A DNA stretch of 8,094 nucleotides from [Eubacterium] saphenum (GTDB taxonomy: Bacteria > Bacillota > Clostridia > Oscillospirales > Ruminococcaceae). The notes under the pieces were generated by a model. The model was not told where the DNA came from. It saw nothing but the letters and a program-made list of their open reading frames with translations, and did no database searches. The stretch's first letter is position 1; the number at the start of each line of letters is the position of its first letter. Both the position numbers and the translations under genes were made by a program. Positions 1-5,570 of this stretch are shown one piece after another. The stretch is taken from the NCBI GenBank assembly GCA_004554555.1, contig SFLN01000090.1, positions 1 through 8,094 on the forward strand, in the 5' to 3' direction.

Positions 1-16
1 CTTTGGCAACTACAGT

Positions 17-45
17 ATAATACCAGATAAGATGAGTTTTGTCAA
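17..45 (-). promoter_or_regulatory. Strong leftward sigma-A-type promoter leaving the window
   Basis: Read on the minus strand, a perfect -35 box TTGACA (45-40) is followed by a 17-base spacer and a -10 box TATTAT (22-17). The spacer ends in TGG, giving an extended -10 element. Transcription would start near position 10 and run out of the window to the left. The promoter lies 16 bases beyond the stop codon of the PsiE-like gene, so it probably drives a separate downstream gene that is not visible here. The box match is direct; activity is inferred. Confidence 0.7.
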
Positions 46-61
46 GAATTATTTTTATATT

Positions 62-523
62 TTATTCATCTTCAATAATTTCTTCTTTCAGCTCACTGCG
101 GCGAACCAGGAATCGACGAATGGCAAACAAGCCAGCAATGCAGGCAACACAGGCCAGATTACTCCATGGATCATCATGTGAGATAATGACATGTCGGGTA
201 ATTGCCAGTGTCAATACTTCCAAAATATTGGCAGGGGTAGTATCCACCAGCATACGTACAAACTCCATGCCTACGACTATGGTCAGCAATTCGTGGAGGA
301 TGTGACTGACATCGGAAAGATATTCTGCTCCGCTAATGATGATTTGATAGATTTCAAGTGTCAAGGCAGCCAGCAAAATCAAAATGGTAATGATGGCGAT
401 GAACCGCTCTATAACGTGTAATGTATGGAGAATCAAATGCTGGACTCGACTGTTGTGTTTTTCGATTTTCTCAATTTTGTTTTGCACTTTTGGATTATCG
501 GAGTAGGTGATTTTCTGATTCAT
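62..523 (-). CDS. PsiE-family small integral membrane protein
   Basis: This 153-residue protein has a polar N-terminal stretch (about 1-38), then four hydrophobic segments near 41-63, 73-93, 98-116 and 121-138, and a charged C-terminal tail (RRSELKEEIIEDE). Layout, size and the segment around ITRHVIISHDDPW resemble the PsiE family (phosphate-starvation-inducible protein of E. coli, ~136 residues), whose function is unknown. Start: an upstream in-frame ATG at 559 would add 12 residues, but the ATG at 523 has an excellent ribosome site (AGGGAGGA, seven bases upstream), so 523 is chosen. The gene is about 42% GC by hand count, lower than genes to the right, and it sits on the far side of a suspected sequence junction, so it may not belong to the same locus. 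No pho-type box was recognised. The family call is by eye, without a profile search. Confidence 0.7.
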   Translation of the reverse strand: MNQKITYSDNPKVQNKIEKIEKHNSRVQHLILHTLHVIERFIAIITILILLAALTLEIYQIIISGAEYLSDVSHILHELLTIVVGMEFVRMLVDTTPANILEVLTLAITRHVIISHDDPWSNLACVACIAGLFAIRRFLVRRSELKEEIIEDE

Positions 524-543
524 GTAATCTTCCTCCCTGTGAA

Positions 544-560
544 TATGATAATTAATCATA
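544..560. promoter_or_regulatory. Palindrome in the leader of the PsiE-like gene, possible operator
   Basis: TATGATAATTAATCATA is an inverted repeat with six-base perfect arms (TATGAT/ATCATA) around a five-base centre. It ends 20 bases upstream of the chosen ATG at 523. On the minus strand its arm TATGAT could itself serve as a -10 element, although no good -35 box sits 17 bases further up. An operator overlapping the promoter is plausible. In such AT-rich sequence a chance palindrome is also possible. Confidence 0.35.
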
Positions 561-619
561 CACCAAAATCATCCAAATAGGAAGGTATTTTCTTATTTTA
601 TATATTTCAATTGAAAAAT

Positions 620-657
620 TTGTGAAATATTGACATTATAAAAGATTGTGAAATATT
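620..657 (+). repeat. Perfect 12-bp direct repeat in the promoter region of the truncated plus-strand gene
   Basis: TTGTGAAATATT occurs exactly at 620-631 and 646-657, start to start 26 bases. The first copy runs into a consensus -35 hexamer TTGACA (630-635). The -10 candidates about 17 bases on (653-659) overlap the second copy but match poorly. A separate palindrome, TTTCAATTGAAA, lies just upstream at 605-616. The arrangement suggests a binding site for a regulator acting at the promoter of the gene starting at 687. The repeats are seen directly; the role is inferred. Together with the palindrome at 544-560 this is most of what the 524-686 gap holds. Confidence 0.45.
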
Positions 658-686
658 CAAATCATCATTCGAGTCTGAGGTATGTT

Positions 687-791
687 ATGAATAAACTTCT
701 AAAAAAGATAGCAGCCATCTTTCTTTCGGCTGTTATCGCAACACTGACTTTGATGGTAACGTTTGTTTTGCTCATTCCGAGGATATTGTAG
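687..791 (+). pseudogene. Cut-off 5' end of a plus-strand gene with a signal-peptide-like N-terminus
   Basis: An ATG at 687, with GAGG seven bases upstream, opens a 34-codon frame ending in TAG at 789-791. The protein starts MNKLLKKIAAIFLSAVIATL, a basic n-region followed by a hydrophobic stretch, typical of a Sec signal peptide or membrane anchor. About 25 codons in, the sequence becomes the reverse complement of the permease gene, and the stop codon comes from that antisense sequence. I read it as the beginning of a secreted or membrane protein severed by the junction near 755-770. The alternative is a genuine 34-residue hydrophobic peptide overlapping the permease end to end. The protein family cannot be told from 25 residues. 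Confidence 0.55.
755..770. other. Probable sequence junction joining two unrelated loci
   Basis: To the left, a gene start on the plus strand (687) is intact up to about 755-765. To the right, a permease on the minus strand is intact down to about 767. Each gene is cut by the other, and each runs to a chance stop in antisense sequence. No transposon end, inverted repeat, tRNA or integrase is visible at the boundary. Base composition shifts across it, from AT-rich on the left to GC-richer on the right. It may be an inversion or deletion endpoint in the genome, or an artefact of metagenome assembly. The exact base cannot be fixed without intact homologues. Confidence 0.6.
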
Positions 792-1062
792 AGTCCGAAC
801 TCGTTTTTGCGGCGTTTTAAGAGGAACGAGTTTGTGTAGAACAGGAAAATCGCGGAAAACGCGGCGAGTATAATCCAGCCAAGCCTCAGCACAACGCTTA
901 TCATCGTGCCGCCGCGCTGCGAGTAAACGAAGCTGCTTTCGGCGAGGAACGCGGTTATGTAGAAGACCATCATCATACCGATACACGCGAAAAGAAACGG
1001 CAGATAGAAGCGGAAATTTTTCTTTATTCCCGTGAGGGCAAGCCGCGGGTAGATAAATTTGT

Positions 1063-1824
1063 TCATAGTCCACCTCCGCTTGCGATAACAGTGAGCGTGT
1101 CGGTGATTTTCTTGTACAGTTCTTCATCGGTGCTTTCGCCTCGGTAAAGCTGATGATAAATCTCGCCGTCCTTGATGAACAGCACGCGCTTGGCGCGGCT
1201 TGCCGCCTTAACGGAGTGCGTGACCATAAGGATAGTCTGCCCGTCCGCGTTGAACTTCGCGAACAGCGACAGCAGCTCGCCTGAGGACTTGCTGTCGAGA
1301 GCGCCGGTCGGCTCGTCCGCGAGCAGGATTTTCGGCTCGGTTATCATCGCGCGCGCCGCGGCGGTACGCTGTTTCTGACCGCCGGAGATTTCGTAAGGGT
1401 ACTTGTCGAGAATTTCGGTGATACCGAGATTTTTCGCGGTCGGCGTGAGCTTTTTCATCATCGTGTCGTGCGGCATTCCCATTAAGACGAGCGGCAGCAG
1501 GACGTTATCGCAGACGGTGAAATTATCGAGCAGATTGAACTCCTGAAAAACGAAGCCGAGGTTGTCACGGCGGAATTTCGCGATATTTTTCTCCTTTATT
1601 GCCGTGATGTCGGTACCGTCGAGGAGAACATTTCCCGCGGTTGGTTTATCGAGCGCCGCGAGGATATTCAGAAGCGTGGTTTTTCCCGAGCCGCTCTCGC
1701 CCATAATCGCGATATATTCGCCCTTTTCGACGGAAAACGACACATTTGAAAGCGCGGTGACGTGGTTATTTCCGAGGCGCTGGGAGTAAACCTTTTTCAC
1801 ATTCCGAACTTCGAGTATAGCCAT
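1063..1824 (-). CDS. Bce-type ABC transporter ATP-binding protein (peptide antibiotic resistance)
   Basis: This 253-residue protein is the ATPase of an ABC transporter of the BceAB/MacB-like class that protects Gram-positive bacteria against cell-wall-active peptides such as bacitracin or lantibiotics. Motifs are complete: Walker A GESGSGKTT (42-50), Q-loop glutamine 94 in FVFQEFNLLD, signature ISGGQ (146-150), Walker B ILLADEP with glutamate 171, D-loop GALD, and H-loop histidine in MVTHS. The start ATG has an ideal GGAGGT six to seven bases upstream. The stop overlaps the permease start as ATGA. The gene lies directly downstream of its cognate kinase but has its own promoter. The substrate cannot be deduced. 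The FtsE/LolD class is a related alternative, but the kinase/regulator neighbours and the permease N-terminus favour the Bce type. Confidence 0.93.
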   Translation of the reverse strand: MAILEVRNVKKVYSQRLGNNHVTALSNVSFSVEKGEYIAIMGESGSGKTTLLNILAALDKPTAGNVLLDGTDITAIKEKNIAKFRRDNLGFVFQEFNLLDNFTVCDNVLLPLVLMGMPHDTMMKKLTPTAKNLGITEILDKYPYEISGGQKQRTAAARAMITEPKILLADEPTGALDSKSSGELLSLFAKFNADGQTILMVTHSVKAASRAKRVLFIKDGEIYHQLYRGESTDEELYKKITDTLTVIASGGGL

Positions 1825-1846
1825 AAAATTACCTCCTTTTTTTACA

Positions 1847-1875
1847 ATTATACCCGAAACCGTGATTTTGCGCCA
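1847..1875 (-). promoter_or_regulatory. Promoter of the ABC transporter operon, weak -35 (activator-dependent type)
   Basis: On the minus strand a perfect -10 box TATAAT lies at 1852-1847. The hexamer 17 bases upstream (TGGCGC, 1875-1870) is a poor -35 box, as expected of a promoter that needs an activator. The predicted start near 1840 leaves a leader of only about 16 bases, nearly all ribosome binding site. The palindrome at 1896-1911 is centred roughly 63 bases upstream of that start. Confidence 0.6.
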
Positions 1876-1895
1876 TCGATTTAGCTTACATTTTC

Positions 1896-1911
1896 CTTAC
1901 AAAATTGTAAG
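1896..1911. promoter_or_regulatory. Likely binding site of the Bce-type response regulator
   Basis: CTTACAAAATTGTAAG has perfect six-base arms (CTTACA/TGTAAG) around AAAT. A further half-site CTTACA stands at 1885-1890, eleven bases from the first arm, so the region looks like one full palindrome plus an extra half. From memory, BceR-type regulators bind inverted repeats of the general form TNACA-N4-TGTNA, and this fits. It sits between the kinase stop and the ATPase promoter, where autoregulated Bce modules place it. Binding by the regulator encoded at 2891-3562 is inferred. Confidence 0.6.
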
Positions 1912-1912
1912 A

Positions 1913-2887
1913 TTACTCAAAACCTACGTTCTCCCGTTCAAGGAAAATTCTGATAACAGTCCCGTTTTTATTGCTTTCGGCGGTGATTTTGTGACCGAGC
2001 TTTCGGCAGATTTTATCGCAGAGATACAGCCCGATACCGCTTGATTTTTCGTCAATTCTGCCGTTCAGCCCCGTGTAGCCCTTCTCGAAAATCCGCGGCA
2101 AATCCTCGGGTGAAACGCCTATTCCCGTATCCTTAACGCAGAGGGTTTGCGGTTCTTCAAGGTAAATCTTGATACCGCCGGAATTTGTGTATTTGACAGC
2201 GTTTGAGATAACCTGCCCGATAACAAACCCGAGCCATTTTTCATCGGAAACGACGGTTTTTCCCGCCGGCTTGAAGTCAAGCGTGAGCTTTTTCCTGATA
2301 AACTGCGCGGAAAATTTGCGGATTTCACCGCGCACCAGCTCGTCCACGGAAAGCTCTCGTATAACAAAATCCGTGCTCTCCGAGGTTAGCCGCGCGTAGC
2401 ACATCGCCATCTGCGTGTACTCTTCAATTCTGCGGATTTGCTCGGAAAGCTCGTTTTCATCAAAGCCGCTCTGCAAAACAAGCCGCGCGGCTGCGATGGG
2501 CGTTTTAATCTGGTGCGCCCAAACGGTGTAGTAATCGGACAAATCCGCGAGCTTTTGCTCGGTGCTTTTTTTGATAACGGTCTTTTCATCGAACAGAATT
2601 TCCAGCATCTCCGCGTATTCTTTCTCGATAAAATCGGCAGCTGCGGGGAGATTTTCGGCGGTTAGAGTGATTTCCTTTTTGCATTGACGGAGCCGTTTAA
2701 CTTTACGCGCAAACAGTATAAAATCAACGATAAACGCGGTGAAAATAACGGCAAAGCCGATTGCCGAAGCGTACAAAACGGCAGCTGTCGGGAGCGAATA
2801 GCCCGCGAAAACAACCGCAAATACACCGCAGCAGACCGCGAAAATTATCACAAAAACCGCGCGGGATTTGATATAATTAAGTACCAT
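1913..2887 (-). CDS. Bce-type intramembrane-sensing sensor histidine kinase
   Basis: This 324-residue kinase has two closely spaced membrane helices (about 10-30 and 36-58) with only a few residues outside, so it has no real extracellular sensor domain. This is the hallmark of BceS-like kinases, which read the state of the partner ABC transporter. The phospho-acceptor histidine is H125 in WAHQIKTPIAA. The ATPase domain has the N box (N229, VISNAVKYT), G1 DTGIG (253-257), F box IFEKGYTG (266-273) and G2 SSGIGLYL (282-289), so it looks catalytically intact. The ATG at 2887 follows the regulator's stop by three bases and has GGAG about eight bases upstream, so the pair is co-transcribed. If the partner permease is truly truncated, this kinase has lost its usual signal source. 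Confidence 0.92.
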   Translation of the reverse strand: MVLNYIKSRAVFVIIFAVCCGVFAVVFAGYSLPTAAVLYASAIGFAVIFTAFIVDFILFARKVKRLRQCKKEITLTAENLPAAADFIEKEYAEMLEILFDEKTVIKKSTEQKLADLSDYYTVWAHQIKTPIAAARLVLQSGFDENELSEQIRRIEEYTQMAMCYARLTSESTDFVIRELSVDELVRGEIRKFSAQFIRKKLTLDFKPAGKTVVSDEKWLGFVIGQVISNAVKYTNSGGIKIYLEEPQTLCVKDTGIGVSPEDLPRIFEKGYTGLNGRIDEKSSGIGLYLCDKICRKLGHKITAESNKNGTVIRIFLERENVGFE

Positions 2888-2890
2888 AGC

Positions 2891-3562
2891 TTACTCCAAA
2901 ATGTAACCCATTCCCGCTTTTGTGGAAATGAAATTTTCAAGACCGTGATTTTCGATTTTTTTGCGCAGACGGGAAACGTTGACGGTGAGCGTGTTGTCGT
3001 CAACGTAGCAGTCGGTTTCCCAGAGCTTTCGCATCAGTTCCTCGCGGCTCACGATTTTACCGCGGTTTTGCATAAGCGTGAGCAAAATGCGAAATTCGTT
3101 TTTGGTAAGCTCAATTTTTTCGCCCGCGACAACCAGCGAAGCTTCTGCGATATTGAGAGCCGCGCCGTTATACTCGATGATTTCGTTTGGCGCGGAAAAG
3201 TCGTAGCAGCGCCGCAAAATCGCGTTGATTTTCGCCATCAGCACGGACAAATCAAACGGCTTTGCGATAAAATCGTCGCCGCCCATATTCATCGCGAGCA
3301 CGATGTTCATATTGTCCGACGCGGACGAGAGAAAAACGACGGGTGCTTTCGAGGTTTTGCGAATTTGCTCGCACCAGTAAAAGCCGTTGTGAAAGGGAAG
3401 CCCGATGTCAAGGAGCGTGAGGTGCGGCGAAAAGCGCTCGTACTCGGCGGCAATTTCGCGGAAATCCTCGGCGATTTTTACGAGAAATCCCCACCCGTCC
3501 AGGTGTTTTTTCACGGCATTTGCGATTGCGCTGTCGTCCTCAACGATAAAAATTTTGTACAT
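2891..3562 (-). CDS. OmpR/BceR-type response regulator
   Basis: This 223-residue protein has a receiver domain (about 1-115) and a winged-helix DNA-binding domain (about 128-223). The acidic pair is in VEDD (residues 9-10), the phospho-acceptor is D52 in LLDIGLP, the switch serine is in FLSSAS, and the conserved lysine is K101 in AKPFD. The C-terminal half carries the OmpR pattern LTKNEFRILLTL and VDDNTLTVNVSRLRKKI. The open frame runs on upstream to 3970, but the protein begins naturally at MYKIFIVEDD. The ATG at 3562 has GGTGA a few bases upstream and a promoter immediately before it. It is expected to be phosphorylated by the adjacent kinase and to activate the ABC operon through the palindrome at 1896-1911. 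Confidence 0.93.
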   Translation of the reverse strand: MYKIFIVEDDSAIANAVKKHLDGWGFLVKIAEDFREIAAEYERFSPHLTLLDIGLPFHNGFYWCEQIRKTSKAPVVFLSSASDNMNIVLAMNMGGDDFIAKPFDLSVLMAKINAILRRCYDFSAPNEIIEYNGAALNIAEASLVVAGEKIELTKNEFRILLTLMQNRGKIVSREELMRKLWETDCYVDDNTLTVNVSRLRKKIENHGLENFISTKAGMGYILE

Positions 3563-3593
3563 AAATTCACCAGCCTTTGAGTTTCTGTAACTC

Positions 3594-3622
3594 ATTCTAA
3601 CATATTTTTTCAAGAATTGCAA
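3594..3622 (-). promoter_or_regulatory. Promoter of the response regulator-kinase operon
   Basis: On the minus strand TTGCAA (3622-3617), a 17-base spacer and TAGAAT (3599-3594) fit a sigma-A promoter. The spacer ends in TGT, giving an extended -10. The start would be near 3587, leaving a leader of about 24 bases. Its -35 box is only three bases from that of the divergent promoter at 3626-3654. Confidence 0.65.
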
Positions 3623-3625
3623 GAG

Positions 3626-3654
3626 TTGACAAATTTTTCGGTTTGTGCTAAAAT
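3626..3654 (+). promoter_or_regulatory. Promoter of the C39-like gene, back to back with the regulator promoter
   Basis: TTGACA (3626-3631), 17 bases, TAAAAT (3649-3654) is a near-perfect sigma-A promoter. The start is expected near 3661, which makes the ATG at 3677 the first usable start and rules out the in-frame ATGs at 3617 and 3653. Because its -35 box nearly touches that of the opposite promoter, RNA polymerase is unlikely to occupy both at once. Confidence 0.75.
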
Positions 3655-3676
3655 GAGAAAAAAACGCGAGGTCAAA

Positions 3677-4033
3677 ATGAAGATAAATTATATCCACGAG
3701 CCGACCGACTTGCAGTGCGGGCAAGCGGTTCTGGCAATGATTTTGGGCACATCGCCCGAGCAAATCTGCGAGCTTTTGCACAACGAGCGCGAAACAAATC
3801 TGCGGGAAATGCAAAGCGTTCTCACGGATAACGGCATAAAATTCTCCCGTGAACGCAAGCAGGCTTTTTCCAAAGAGGACTTGCCGAAAATCGCGCTGCT
3901 GAGCCTTGAAACGCCGCGCTGCTGGCACTGGTCGCTGTACGCGGACGGTGTTTTCTACGACCCCGAGCACGGCGTTCTCGATGACTTTCCGCAGTCCGAG
4001 AGGAAGTATTTCTGGGAAATATTTATAGAATAA
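3677..4033 (+). CDS. Small stand-alone C39-like (papain-fold) cysteine peptidase-like protein
   Basis: This 118-residue protein has no signal peptide or membrane helix. It shows the C39/papain-type order of residues: Q13 and C14 in PTDLQCGQAVLAMI, H84 in CWHWSLYADGVFYDPEHG, and D95 a few residues later, a plausible Cys-His-Asp triad. C39 peptidases usually sit at the N-terminus of bacteriocin exporters and cut double-glycine leaders, but here no transporter domain is attached and no double-glycine peptide gene is seen nearby. The ATG at 3677 has GAGGT five bases upstream and is the only start downstream of the predicted transcript start. The gene is divergent from a Bce-type regulator and 107 bases upstream of trpB2, without a convincing terminator between. 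The fold assignment is by motif only, and the substrate is unknown. A non-peptidase papain-fold role, such as acyl or amide transfer, is possible. Confidence 0.65.
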   Translation: MKINYIHEPTDLQCGQAVLAMILGTSPEQICELLHNERETNLREMQSVLTDNGIKFSRERKQAFSKEDLPKIALLSLETPRCWHWSLYADGVFYDPEHGVLDDFPQSERKYFWEIFIE

Positions 4034-4066
4034 GTCGGTTTAAAGCAAAAATGTGCTAAATTATAC

Positions 4067-4095
4067 TTGACAGACAGCGCGAAATGTTTTATAAT
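4067..4095 (+). promoter_or_regulatory. Perfect consensus sigma-A promoter of trpB2
   Basis: TTGACA (4067-4072), exactly 17 bases, then TATAAT (4090-4095). The start falls near 4102, giving a leader of about 39 bases. That is too short for a T-box, trp attenuator or riboswitch, so expression is probably strong and largely constitutive. Confidence 0.85.
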
Positions 4096-4140
4096 AAAAA
4101 TGCACGACTATCGCGCAAACTGTTGAAAGGAAAAACGAAA

Positions 4141-5514
4141 ATGAACGAGAAAATTCCGTATAAAATCTATCTTGAGGAGTCCGAGCTGCCCAAGCAGTGG
4201 TACAACGTGCGTGCCGATATGAAGAACAAGCCTGCGCCGCTGCTCAATCCCGCGACGCTGAAGCCGATGACTGCCGAGGAGCTTTCGGCGGTGTTCTGCG
4301 ATGAGCTGGTAAAGCAGGAGATGGACGACACCACGCCTTATTTCGATATCCCCGATGAAATCCGCGAGTTCTATAAAATGTACCGTCCGTCGCCGCTTGT
4401 CCGCGCGTATTGCCTGGAGAAAGCGCTCGACACACCCGCGCACATTTACTACAAATTCGAGGGCAACAACACTTCCGGAAGCCACAAGCTGAACAGCGCG
4501 ATTGCGCAGGCTTACTACGCGAAAAAGCAGGGCTTGAAGGGTGTGACAACCGAAACCGGTGCAGGACAGTGGGGAACTGCGCTTTCAATGGCTTGCGCAT
4601 ATCTGGGGCTGGACTGCCGTGTTTATATGGTAAAGTGCTCGTATGAACAGAAGCCGTTCCGCAGAGAGGTTATGAGAACCTACGGCGCGGCGGTTACACC
4701 GTCGCCGTCCGATACGACAAATGTCGGCAGAAAAATTCTCGCCGAGCACCCCGGTACAACGGGAAGTCTTGGCTGCGCGATTTCCGAGGCAGTTGAGGCT
4801 GCGGTATCAACCGAGGGTTACAGATATGTGCTCGGTTCGGTTTTGTCGCAGGTTTTGCTGCACCAGACGGTTATCGGTCTGGAGTCCAAGACCGCGTTCG
4901 AGAAAATCGGCGTAAAGCCCGATGTTATCATAGGCTGCGCGGGCGGCGGCTCGAACCTCGGCGGCTTGATTTCGCCGTTTATGGGAGAAATGCTGCGCGG
5001 CGAGAATAATTACAGAATAATCGCGGTTGAACCCGCGTCCTGCCCGAGTCTTACGCGCGGCAGATACGTTTACGACTACTGCGATACGGGAATGGTTTGC
5101 CCGCTGGTGAAGATGTACACGCTGGGCAGCGGCTTTATCCCGTCACCGAACCACGCGGGCGGTCTGCGTTATCACGGAATGAGCTCGATTTTGTCGCAGC
5201 TTTACGATGACAAGCTCATCGAAGCGGTATCGGTTGAGCAGACGGCGGTGTTCGCGGCAGCGGAGCAGTTTGCGAGAGTTGAGGGCATTCTCCCCGCGCC
5301 CGAGAGCAGCCACGCAATCAAGGTTGCGATTGACGAGGCACTCAAGTGCAAGGAAACGGGCGAAGCGAAGAACATTTTCTTCGGACTCACGGGAACGGGT
5401 TATTTCGATATGTACGCTTATCAGGCGTTCAACGACGGCAAGATGAGCGACTATATCCCCACGGACGAGGACCTTGCGGTCGGATTTGCAGGGCTGCCTA
5501 AGGTTGACCTGTAA
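4141..5514 (+). CDS. TrpB2-type tryptophan synthase beta chain (PLP enzyme)
   Basis: This 457-residue fold-type II PLP enzyme is longer than ordinary TrpB1 (~390-410) because of the N-terminal extension typical of TrpB2. Landmarks are the PLP lysine K116 in SGSHKLNSA, the catalytic glutamate E138 in ETGAGQWG (TrpB1 has GQHG), the phosphate-binding loop GGGSN (269-272 region), EGILPAPESSHAI (382-394) and the C-terminal LTGTG. It is expected to make L-tryptophan from indole and serine in the cytoplasm. TrpB2 proteins do not pair stably with canonical TrpA, and no trpA or other trp gene is nearby, which suggests indole salvage; some relatives may have other beta-elimination activities. Start: the ATG at 4141 has AAGGA nine bases upstream; the upstream ATG at 4084 overlaps the promoter and is rejected. 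It converges with tspO across a shared terminator. Confidence 0.92.
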   Translation: MNEKIPYKIYLEESELPKQWYNVRADMKNKPAPLLNPATLKPMTAEELSAVFCDELVKQEMDDTTPYFDIPDEIREFYKMYRPSPLVRAYCLEKALDTPAHIYYKFEGNNTSGSHKLNSAIAQAYYAKKQGLKGVTTETGAGQWGTALSMACAYLGLDCRVYMVKCSYEQKPFRREVMRTYGAAVTPSPSDTTNVGRKILAEHPGTTGSLGCAISEAVEAAVSTEGYRYVLGSVLSQVLLHQTVIGLESKTAFEKIGVKPDVIIGCAGGGSNLGGLISPFMGEMLRGENNYRIIAVEPASCPSLTRGRYVYDYCDTGMVCPLVKMYTLGSGFIPSPNHAGGLRYHGMSSILSQLYDDKLIEAVSVEQTAVFAAAEQFARVEGILPAPESSHAIKVAIDEALKCKETGEAKNIFFGLTGTGYFDMYAYQAFNDGKMSDYIPTDEDLAVGFAGLPKVDL

Positions 5515-5526
5515 TTTACGGCAAAT

Positions 5527-5568
5527 AAAAAAACAGCGCGGTTTATCGAAAGACAGACCGCGCTTTTT
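5527..5568. terminator. Bidirectional intrinsic terminator between trpB2 and tspO
   Basis: AGCGCGGT (5535-5542) pairs perfectly with ACCGCGCT (5557-5564) around a 14-base loop. The stem is preceded by seven A (5527-5533) and followed by TTTT (5565-5568), so it can stop transcripts from both convergent genes. It begins 12 bases past the trpB2 stop and ends two bases before the tspO stop. Confidence 0.88.
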
Positions 5569-5570
5569 AT

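Larger units (their letters stand above)
665..1066 (-). pseudogene. BceB/FtsX-type ABC transporter permease, N-terminal fragment only
   Basis: The frame encodes 133 residues where Bce-type permeases usually have about 600-670. Residues 1-100 look native: a short cytoplasmic start (MNKFIYPRLALTGIKKNFRF), a first membrane helix at about 20-41, a second at about 58-80, then KRRKNEFGLYNILGMSK, the conserved stretch after helix 2 in FtsX-like permeases. From about residue 100-104 the sequence no longer fits the family and is instead antisense to the start of another gene, ending at an incidental TGA. The ATG (1066) overlaps the stop of the ATPase gene as ATGA, with GGAGGTG inside the ATPase end, so translation is coupled. 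The intact protein would form ten membrane helices with a large extracellular sensing domain; as read, most of it is missing and it should not work. Confidence 0.8.

Noticed and set aside
699..1127. Minus-strand frame overlapping the permease in another phase
   Set aside because: It is out of phase with the clear permease N-terminus and is rich in Arg, Cys and His as shadow frames usually are. It is not evidence of a frameshifted permease.
2684..3580. Plus-strand open frame of 298 codons
   Set aside because: It lies wholly antisense to the histidine kinase and response regulator, whose motifs are complete. It has no ribosome site and no recognisable domain, and is a by-product of codon bias in the real genes.
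3617..3676. Longer start for the C39-like gene (ATG at 3617 or 3653)
   Set aside because: Both lie upstream of or within the promoter -10 region and would not be in the transcript; the ATG at 3677 has a ribosome site.
3563..3970. N-terminal extension of the response regulator frame to 3970
   Set aside because: The added residues are antisense to the C39-like gene and cross both promoters. The receiver domain starts naturally at MYKIFIVEDD.
4034..4066. Hairpin after the C39-like gene (TTTAAAGCA with TGCTAAA)
   Set aside because: The stem is short, AT-rich and bulged, with no T run, so I do not call it a terminator.
4102..4140. Possible T-box or trp leader before trpB2
   Set aside because: The leader is only ~39 bases and has no leader peptide with Trp codons, specifier loop or terminator hairpin.
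4108..4600. Two overlapping minus-strand frames opposite the start of trpB2
   Set aside because: Arginine- and serine-rich antisense translations with no start signals; the trpB2 motifs are on the plus strand.
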